Shown piece by piece: positions 55,975 to 64,000 of a stretch of 64,000 nucleotides of DNA. Each line of letters starts with the position of its first letter. Within the stretch, counting starts at the first letter, position 1. The notes beneath the pieces are model-generated. The model had not been told where the DNA came from, did not search any database, and saw only the letters and a program-made list of their open reading frames with translations. The stretch covers positions 124,001 through 188,000 of the forward strand of contig JASANG010002037.1 in NCBI GenBank assembly GCA_030248215.1. The letters run 5' to 3'. The stretch is from Enoplolaimus lenunculus (lineage: Eukaryota > Nematoda > Enoplea > Enoplida > Thoracostomopsidae). A program made the translations under genes and the position numbers.

Positions 55975-58900
55975 ATGCCGTGTTGCCCTTTATCCGAAAG
56001 GCCAGAGTCTGGCCTGTTTCGACAACTTCGACTGGTTTTGTGGAAGAATTTCACCATTCAACGCCGCAATTGGATATGGACTACGCTTGAAATCATCATT
56101 CCGATCATTTTTAGCTCGGTTATGCTCGTTTTACGTCATGTAAGTTAGTGTAGTGCAGGGTGTAACCTGAGGTGAAAAATACCGGAGCCGGAGCTGAAGC
56201 CGGAGGTAAACGAAACTTGCCGGAGCCGGAAGTGAAGCCGGAGGCGAGGCGAAATTTGGTAGTAAAAAATGTGACTCATTATTTAATTTTACGCAATATC
56301 TGCAATTTGATGTTAAGTTGTTTCGTTTTACGCTAATTTTGTGCGAAATTTCCGAAATTCTTTCCTGAAAATTGTGACGAAAGTAAAACGAAACGCGCTA
56401 AACAGATAAATTTTGCAAAATATTGCAAAATTTTACTACAGAAATTGCCGGAACTTCCGAAAAAAATTCTACCGAACCCGAAGGCCGATTTTCCGCCGCA
56501 GTCAGAGGCGAAGGCAGACCTTCGGTTGTACCCTGCTGTAGGGACAAGGGAAGCGACTGTTTTGTTATTGTGGTCAGGTGGTATATGGATAAGGTGGAAT
56601 AATAAAAGGAACAAGACTTTAGATTAGGGCGGTATTTTCACATTTAAGCAATTTTAGTATATTGGTTAGCTTTTAAGCAATGTTTAACATGAATTTCTTA
56701 CTTACTGGAGTTTAATTCGTCGTAAACGATTGACGATAGGGGCCAAAAATTCAGGCCAACCCTTAGACAAGGCTGCATACAAGGAAGAGATTGCAGAAAT
56801 CTCCCTCTATACGTTAAGTGACAAAGAATTAAATAAGCTTATACTATTTCCAATTTAAAAAAATTTCAATTTAATTTTATTTAAGTTAATTTTGTTTTAC
56901 AGATAGTTACCGAACAAACTCATCCACGCAACGACTATGCCGCGTTTTCGGTGACGGGGGGTCTCGCGGCAGACGGCGGGGTGCGACCGTCGCTGAAAAA
57001 TTGGACGTGGGGAGGGATGTTTGATTATTCGGTGTGTTTTCTGCCCAGCAAATTAGCCTACGCGCCTCAAAATCCGGCGACGGACGAAATTATGAATCGT
57101 GTTGCGAGGAGGATGGGCAGTTTCCGCGTAGGACAATGGATATCCATAAATGGTACGGGACCTTATGGCAATGGCACTTCAAGAATATATGTCAAATTGG
57201 CTCATATAAATGCAAGTGTTAAAGGTAAGTCACAGGGTACAACTGGAGGTGAAAAAAGGTCAACAAATTTTGCTGGAGTCGCAAATGAATCGAAATAAAA
57301 CATTAAAATGATGTTGAATCTACTAATTTTCACATTATAAATTATGTTAATTTTTGCTAAAAAATATTTTTAGCTTTCTTTTATAGAAATCTCAGCAACT
57401 GAAATACTCTCTTGCAGCCCTGGCGTGCACTTCAAATTTGCTATAGTAATGATGATAAACAGATCCTATTCTAAATCTCTAATTTCAAATGCCAAATTCA
57501 AGTTGAATTTCAGTTGAAATTTTATATATTGCTAAAATGGATAAAATAAATGCTTAAAGCTCATTGGTTGAGCTAATTTGTTGTTATTTATTCTGAGCTT
57601 CTGTTGCGGTCGGTATTTACAGTATCGGTTGAACAGTAGTTTGTTTTTAATTTTAGGATTCGCAGATGAAGACGAAATGGTCGATTTTCTGTCGCATTAC
57701 ATGGTCAACCGAAGTGGAGTGAATCCGTTGGTTGATTTTTGTGGTCTGGCAAAAATCGAAGGGCAAAAAATTGTTCAAATCGATAAAGGAAACGACTATT
57801 TTGGTAAGTTGGAACCATATTTGTGGCATGAGAGGCCAACTTTTGTTAAAATATCATTCAAAGTTGTAACAGCACGAAATGTTTACGAAATTATATATTA
57901 AATGGATACTTTTACAAGTTTAGGATTTTCGCATCTGGGTGTCTAAAAAATAGGAACCTCTCATAAAATGCGTAGAGACGAAGGAACAATATTTTTGACC
58001 ATCATTAATTGGCAACCAAAGGTTCAAAAATGTAGTGAACTTCGAAAAAACATTGCGAGCGAAACGAGCGAAAAACCACCACATTTTTTATATAAAATCC
58101 ATTCTGTGTATGCTGAAATGAGATAACAGGGGTGTCTCGAATGTCTGTGACACCCCTATATTTTTCTTAGGATGTTGACTGAGACAGAAAACATCCCTGT
58201 TTCGGCCTTCCATCAGAGACGCAATGGATGTTTGATTGAAGCAAAATTGTATTTCCACTCGTTTAAAAATATACTTTGAGTCCATAATTCAGTTTTTTAA
58301 CACGAATCTAAATGCAATCCTCACCGAGTGATATATTTTTAGGTGGAGTCTTCTTCAGCAACAGCGATCAACTTCTGCAGTTATACCATGAGCTTCGCCA
58401 ATCCGAAAGCGGCACCAGTTCGCTGCTAAATGGTGCTTTGGTCGGCGACAAAATATCTGCCACACAATTGTTATATTCGTCAACCGGAATCTTAAGAACT
58501 ACCGGACATCCACAACCCACCAGAAACCGAGTGTCCACCGGAAGTCCAGCGCCCACTGGAACTTCTGTAGCCACCGGAAGTCCAGCAACCACTAGAAAGT
58601 TACGAAACGTCCCACGAACTGTTGAGTATAGTATCCGGTTGTCAAATACGCGTCGCAACGCAAATCGAGATGTGGCACCGGACGCCCAATCCGCCCAACA
58701 GTTCGAAAACTCAATGGACCAATCGTGGGACACAGATCTGACGTTTTCCTATGACGTCACCGGTGGTCCACGAGCTGCTGGTGATCAATTTGGCGGTCGG
58801 CCAGGTTTGGTTGTGAAACTTATTGTTAACCCTTTCTCGTACAGAGTATTGTATTCATGTGTTTTGAAGGTTTGAAAAGTGCTGACCGTACCTCAACGCG

Positions 58901-61900
58901 TATCACAGGGCAATTTGTGACATGCTTTGAGGAAGGGTCAACAGAAATTTTCCGTTGACGTAACGACTAATTGTTAACCGTGCGCTAGGATATGATTATC
59001 CTATATTTTGCAATATGCGTTCGGGTACAGTTCCAACTTTTGCCAAAATGTAAACGGTCACGCCATAGAATCGTACCACGGCACTTTTTAACCCGAGTCA
59101 TCTTCATATTCCGGTATTGTGTACACATGTATGGCAATTTATACACTTTAACCGTGCTTATGTACCGACAAATCGAACTCAAACCAAACTATTAAATATA
59201 TTTCAGGTTACTGGCGTGAAGGCTTTTTAACAGTACAGCGTGCAGTTGATTTTGCAATAATTGCAACACTTAGCAGCGCGGCCGATTCTGATCTCGATTC
59301 AATATCTGTTGCGTTACGGCGGTATCCAAACGCTGAGTTTAAAGATGATCCGTTTGCTTATGTGATTCGTGTCTATTTACCTGTTAATTTTATGGTCAGT
59401 TTGTGTGTGTCCGTCCTGTACGTTTGTCGGAGCGTTACGTTGGAGAAGGAATACAGGTTGAAGGTAAGATCAACTCAACTTGAATATTAATATGAGTCTT
59501 GTAGTATTTCATAATTAATCCACTACCATATAGGGACATTTTTGTTGCAGTTGAGGCGGTGCTGAAACAGGACCGGAACCAGAGGACTGGCCAGGGAGGC
59601 ATTTGCTTCTGTAGAAATATTCTGATTTGCCCTCAGAAAGGTTTTGGCCCAGTGTGTTAATATATACCTCGGAGGCCAATTTTATGATTTTAGGAATATA
59701 TGAAAGTGATGGGTTTGAAGGATTCCGTGCACTGGTTTGGGCATTTTATAACAAACTTTGTTCTACTTACAATTATAGCTGGTGTCATTTCGACGTTGCT
59801 TTGTGTACCGTTTGGAGGCGGTAAGTAGCAGCCGATCCTCCTGAAATTGGTCACAAGAAGGCTTTGGTTTTATTCTGCATTCTTTATTTGTGTACAGTAC
59901 ATATCATCAGTTAGCCATAGGTTTTCAAAAAACCAAACTAACAGCATCTGCGAAGCTCAAACTCTGCGATGAAAGTGCCACAAATGAAATACGAAGAATA
60001 TGTTAAACAAACATATGTGGGCAGTATTTTTTAAGAATATAAAAAATAAAAAACATTTAAAAGTTTCATTTTTTTAAATTAAGAAATTAATTTTAGCACT
60101 TTTCGTATTTCAAATTTCATAAATATTTTAAGCATTAGAAACCGATTAATCTTAGCTTCCATTTAATGATGCATTACGTTTCCATCTTTCGACTACGTAT
60201 AACGTCTCATTTGTTGATTTTTCAGTCGAATCTACCTTTTGGGACGTAGAATTGACCAACTGTAAGCTAACGACTATGCTCCCGCAAATATTAACCCAAT
60301 TCTAAGAAGCCTAAGCATTCTGGTAAAGATTACTGTAAGGGTTGCGATATACTCGACTACGTTATCGTACGTGAGTTATTTGCGTACAATACCGCACGGT
60401 GACGAACGGCGCGTTACTGGTGACGGACAGCGTCGGACGTTAACAAAAGTATAGCGTAACCCTAAGGATTACGTCAATTCTGTTGCGATCCTGTGGAAAA
60501 ATCGTGGCTCTGAAACCTTACGGATTTGTATATTTCAGACAAACGATTTATGGAAAAGTCTGATCCAACTGTGATATTTGTGTTTTTGTTGTTATTTACA
60601 ACTTCAACGTTGCTATTTGCGTTTGCCGTCTCCGTATGTTTCAAAAAAGGTACACAAACTTTAAAATCTCACGTCATTATTTTATGGACGCCCGTGCAAG
60701 ACAGGCTCTGTTTGGGACTCAGAGTCGAAGCAGCCATCCCCATAGCCGTCATTGGGGGCCCCCGACCCGAACCGGTTGAAACAAAAACTGCCGATATTTT
60801 TAAAATGCGTCTGGCTTCTTGCTTGCTTCGCTCGTGTGTTTAGGGGTCCTCGCCCAGAAGTTCGTTGGGGAGCCCTCACCCATGTCTGCTCTAGCACTAT
60901 TGGGACCAGCTGTAAATTTGAAAAGGCGTACCACGCCGAGACCCTCCTGCCAATTGTGGAAGGGGCTTGCACCTGGGGCACCCCGAATAGCTGATAAGTC
61001 ATGCGATGTCAACAAATTTTGCACTCAAAATCATCTTGTCATTCATGCCTGTTTGGCTTAGGCGCTTCTAATACCTTAGCAACGGCTCTGGGTAAGAAAC
61101 CGCGATCAGCGAACAGAAATTGATATTTATGCACCATCCACAATAAGGTGAGTAGACCGTGTGGAAAATGAATTTTTCAATTTCCAAAACAGATTTATTT
61201 TAATACAACTAGTGGGAAATTGATTTCACAATTTTAACGTATATGGAAATGGTAAATTGAAACTTCATGGCGTTTGAGGAATTGAATTTGAACTTTAAAA
61301 CAACAGTTTTCAATTTCCCCTTTGATTGTTTTGAACTTTAAACAAACAGTGAATTGGATTTTCAAATATTACTACAAATGGTATATTGAATTTTGAAAAT
61401 TTAAAGTGATACTACAAATGGTATATTGAATTTTGAAAATTTAAAGTGAAACCTGAATGGTTTAAGTTAAATTTTGCTACAGGGAAATTGAATTTGAACA
61501 TTTTAAGAAACGAATTCTATTTCCTTGTACCGTAACAAATTTTTAACTTCCGGTGACCTTTGTTGTTTACCTACATCAAAGTTTTTACTAATGTGGACCA
61601 AAGTATTAACATTAAAACCAAAACATTGTTATAATTTAAAAGCTAAAATTGCGTTTTGCTTGCGCTGTTATGGCTCGAGATTGTTTTCATATTTCTGGAT
61701 CCGAACCTGAATAGAACACATAGCCTTTCCTACACTAAATATAGTATTAATACTCTCAGCGAAAACGCCACAAAAACAGCTTATGCAGATTTGGAATTTA
61801 GCTAGGGAAGCTTAAGGTTTAGGCATAAGTTATGTAAGTATATATTTCTCGGGTACATAGCCCTATAATTCGATATGTACGGCTTAGGCTTAGGTTTAGG

Positions 61901-63899
61901 CTAGGGATTAGGATTTTAAGGTTAAGGCTTATGCTTAGGCTATAATTGTGTAAGTATTTATTAGTTCTCTGATGCGATATGCATATCTGATATGCACGGC
62001 TTAGGCTTAGGCTTGGGATTAGATTACGGAAGGTTTCAGCCTTAGGATTACGTCAGGGTAGGTTAAGGCTTAGGCTTAGGCTTAGACTAGGGATTAGGAT
62101 ATGGAAGGTCAAGGCTTATGCTTAGGCTATGGTTATCTTAGACTAGGGATTAGGATATGGAAGGTCAAGGCTTATGCTTAGGCTATGGTTATGTAAGTTT
62201 TAAATAGTTTTCTGATGCGATACGCATTACGCATATCTGATATCCACGGCTTAGGATTAGGCTTAGGCTTGGGATTAAGTTAAGGAAGGTTAAGCCTTAG
62301 GATTAGGTTAGGGAAGGTTAACGCTTAGGATTAGGCTAATAGCCTCTGATCCGATACGCGCTCACAGACTGAAACTTTAAACTATAGACTTAAAATCAAC
62401 TGAACGAACAGCTACACCGAACTTCAAATTAACTGTAGCTCACCTTAATATTTTAAAATTTTTGTTTTGTAAACTTCATTTTTGTTTGTTTTGTTTACGA
62501 AAGAGTAAGACGCCTCTTTACCCTATACGGACTTGTTCTAAAACTGAAATTTAGTAGATTTCAGATAAGGTTGAGGTTTAGATAATGTTTAGGCTTAAGC
62601 TTATGTAAGGGAAAGATCAGGCTTAGGCTTATGTAGGTTATGCTTACGCTTATGCAAGAGCAGGCTTAGGCTAGGATTATTTAGGTAGGTAGCCTTAATG
62701 GACCTATGTAGGTAGCGCTCTGGTCAGATACGCCCTTGTTCTAAAACTGAAAACTGTATACGCCTTTGTTCTAAAACTGAAAATACTTCAACGCTGATTG
62801 ACCTCAACGTTTCGTAGTCTTTCTTACCTACCTCGGCGCTGATTGACCTCAACGGTTTCTAGTGTGTCTGATTGACCTCGACGCTTTCTAGGCGGTCTAA
62901 CAAAGCAAATATAAATTCTGTTTAAAATGTAAAATTTGTGAAATTTTCCTCAACTCAAAGATAGGGGTCGTTTATTAATTTATAGGGAAAGTATGTTATC
63001 TACACAATAAATTTCAATTTCCGACTACCTATAAAATTTATCGTGTTGCAAAATTTATCAAAATTGCAATTGAAAATAAAATTTTTATTCAATTTCCAAC
63101 TACTAATTTTGAACTTTAAACTAAAAGGGAAATTGATTTGTGAATTTTAAAGTACGAGGAAATTGTATTTTACAGTTTCAGACTGAATAGGAATTTGAAC
63201 TTATAGTTTAATGTGTTCTATTTCAATTTCCATTTCACTTTTAAATATCAAAAAGTAGAATTTCCTATATGGGAATTGAACGCTTTTATTTCCACACGCT
63301 GTACTCACCTTATTGTGGATGGTGCATTATTTGGCCCAAAAGTGACAATTTCGAATTTAAGCCTAAGCCGAAGCCTAAACCTAAGCCTAAGCAGAACCAG
63401 TCTCCGTCAAACCAGAACGGAATCAACAGGAATGCGAGCTCTTTTTACTTTTTTCAATGGTAGCAACCTGGTACATAACTGCCAGTGGCCCAGTCATCCG
63501 GGGGATGATGAAGTGGGGCCGTCGGTCGTATCCATATTTTTGTGATCGGTAAATTTTGAAGATATAAAATCCAAAACATACAGCAGAAAATGTCACAAAA
63601 AATAATAAGATCCCTACCTTACAAATCATTTGCTTCTGGCAATATTTATGACATTCTGGCCGCATGTCTGCCCAGCAAAGCAGTTTCTGGATCGGCCATT
63701 GTCCGCCTAATCACTGTTATTTTAGGCAGCTCGGCGGCAGCCGGAGGGTTTGTGCTATGGTTTTTGTTCTACGTTCCGTACATTTTCCTCAATTCTCGAT
63801 ACGCGAGCATGAGTCGGACTCAAAAATTAGCTGCGTGTCTGTTTATGCCCACCGCAATGGGATTTGGTTCGTATGTGATCGGAATTTACGAAGGAAACG
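55975..63899 (+). CDS. ABCA-subfamily lipid transporter, first eight exons (3' end outside the window)
   Basis: Exons: 55975-56139, 56903-57224, 57657-57803, 58343-58804, 59207-59463, 59694-59820, 60539-60649, 63726-63899, all in phase, about 588 residues. The N-terminus QLRLVLWKNFTIQRRNWIWT is the ABCA signature before the first membrane span. Residues of about 56-390 form the extracellular domain, ABCA3-sized rather than ABCA1-sized (SKLAYAPQNPATDEIM, GFADEDEMVDFL, VEYSIRL, YWREGFLTVQRAVDFAI). Then come IRVYLPVNFMVSLCVSVLYV, EKEYRLKEYMKVMGLKDSVH, DPTVIFVFLLLFTTSTLLFA and GGFVLWFLFYVPYIFLNSRY. ABCA proteins move phospholipids or sterols between leaflets. The Walker A/B domains are not in the window. 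The exon 8 donor (AAACG/GTATGA) is probable but unconfirmed. Confidence 0.92.
56157..56544. mobile_element. CCGGTTGCACC-type TIR element in ABCA intron 1
   Basis: The left end GCAGGGTGTAACCTGAGG and the right end CCTTCGGTTGTACCCTGC are inverted copies. The interior starts with repeated GCCGGAG/AAGCCGGAGG words. Being about 388 bp and non-coding, it is the best-bounded member of this family. The ORFs at 56333-56627 are artefacts of it. Confidence 0.65.
58520..58615 (+). repeat. Coding repeat: Thr/Ser/Pro/Gly insert in the ABCA extracellular domain
   Basis: Within exon 4 the nucleotide phrase CCACCGGAAGTCCAGC occurs twice, with a variant CCCACTGGAACTTC between them. It encodes STGSPAPTGTSVATGSPATT (about residues 276-295). 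This Ser/Thr/Pro-rich, potentially O-glycosylated stretch sits just before the conserved VPRTVEYSIRL strand, where vertebrate ABCA3 has no such run. Confidence 0.6.
60337..60464. mobile_element. GCGCTATA-ended GC-rich MITE in ABCA intron 6
   Basis: The left end AAGGGTTGCGATATACTCGA and right end AAAAGTATAGCGTAACCCT are inverted. The interior GTACGTGAGTTATTTGCGTA is shared with the 10196-10405 copy. It ends about 75 bp before exon 7. Confidence 0.65.
61371..61450. repeat. 40-bp tandem duplication
   Basis: A unit starting ACTACAAATGGTATATTGAA is repeated at 61371 and 61411 with almost no change, inside the fold-back element's left subterminal zone. Confidence 0.8.
61805..62345. repeat. Degenerate TTAGGC satellite with a 56-bp higher-order duplication
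   Basis: There are dozens of TTAGGC, TTAGGT, TTAGGA and TTATGC hexamers, all in the same G-rich orientation. A 56-bp block (CTTAGACTAGGGATTAGGAT onward, ending CTATGGTTAT) is repeated back to back at 62081 and 62137. TCTGATGCGATA-type spacers recur near 61969, 62211 and 62345. A smaller array follows at 62575-62680. This is far too degenerate for an active telomere. Confidence 0.8.
63355..63400. repeat. Telomere-like GCCTAA run
   Basis: AAGCCTAAGCCGAAGCCTAA then ACCTAAGCCTAAGC, lying just outside the right end of the fold-back element and on the opposite strand sense to its core. ORFs over it (63213-63545) only translate the repeat. Confidence 0.7.
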
Positions 63900-63980
63900 G
63901 TATGAGCAATGATTTTCAACGGTTCCATGATGGCTAATTGACGCTGGAATGATAGAAAATCACTTTTTTGCAGTAGACTG

Positions 63981-64000
63981 TTTACAAACCTCCAAAACGA
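63981..64000. repeat. Fragment of the ~175-bp tandem repeat at the window edge
   Basis: TGTTTACAAACCTCCAAAAC matches the motif in the tandem units at 13845, 14020 and 14175. It suggests that a second copy of that repeat begins at the window's right edge. Confidence 0.6.

Larger units (their letters stand above)
61126..63333. mobile_element. 2.2-kb fold-back element with a telomere-like satellite core, in ABCA intron 7
   Basis: The left end ATGCACCATCCACAATAAGG then TGAGTA and CGTGTGGAAA is repeated inverted at the right end (about 63285-63328). TATTT lies directly outside both ends (61126-61130 and 63329-63333), consistent with a 5-bp target duplication. Subterminal zones on both sides are AT-rich and themselves inverted (AATTTCAATTTCC, TTTTGAACTTTAAAC). 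The centre (about 61805-62700) is degenerate TTAGGC-type DNA. No transposase is visible, so it is non-autonomous. It makes up most of the 3.1-kb intron. Confidence 0.75.

Noticed and set aside
61805-62345. A real chromosome end
   Set aside because: The TTAGGC units are heavily degenerate, lie inside an intron between two ABCA exons and are bounded by transposon-like ends.

Overview
The window is animal nuclear DNA, AT-rich and intron-rich. It is not bacterial: there are no operons, rRNA genes or long intronless genes. Splice sites fit GTAAGT-type donors and TTT(C/T)AG-type acceptors. Degenerate TTAGGC/GCCTAA hexamers, the nematode telomere unit, are scattered through introns and spacers. I therefore infer a repeat-rich nematode, possibly of the early-branching Enoplea/mermithid type. 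The phylum is an inference; only the animal gene content is directly visible.

Layout. 1-10510: gene-free, repeat-rich DNA, including a short TIR element (118-349) and a 1.5-kb fold-back element (3219-4756). 10511-31188 (+): a complete 19-exon SLC4A11/Bor1-type membrane transporter of about 1177 residues, with all 18 splice phases consistent. 31189-35759: spacer with a decayed CCAAT-rich satellite and TIR elements. 35760-37553 (-): a 3-exon secreted Cys-containing protein with a possible C2-like segment and a doubtful C-terminal frame. 37579-44410: spacer with telomere-hexamer elements and one tiny hydrophobic ORF. 44411-49716 (+): a complete 6-exon SDR9C/RDH-like short-chain dehydrogenase of 351 residues with a membrane anchor and an intact Ser-Tyr-Lys triad. 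49717-55974: spacer with repeats. 55975-63899 and beyond (+): the first eight exons of an ABCA-type lipid transporter; its nucleotide-binding domains lie beyond the window.

The genes share no pathway I can demonstrate. The dehydrogenase and the ABCA protein both belong to families that handle lipids or retinoids in membranes, but they are separated by 6 kb of spacer and are not obviously co-regulated.

The most striking non-gene content is a community of short non-autonomous TIR elements. One family (best copy 38062-38248, with a perfect 8-bp target duplication) carries runs of telomere-like TTAGGC repeats between its inverted ends. A 2.2-kb fold-back element in an ABCA intron carries a larger degenerate TTAGGC field. 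Another family has a GC-rich core that has expanded into a 20-bp minisatellite inside the SLC4 gene. No retroviral or Polinton-like element was recognised.
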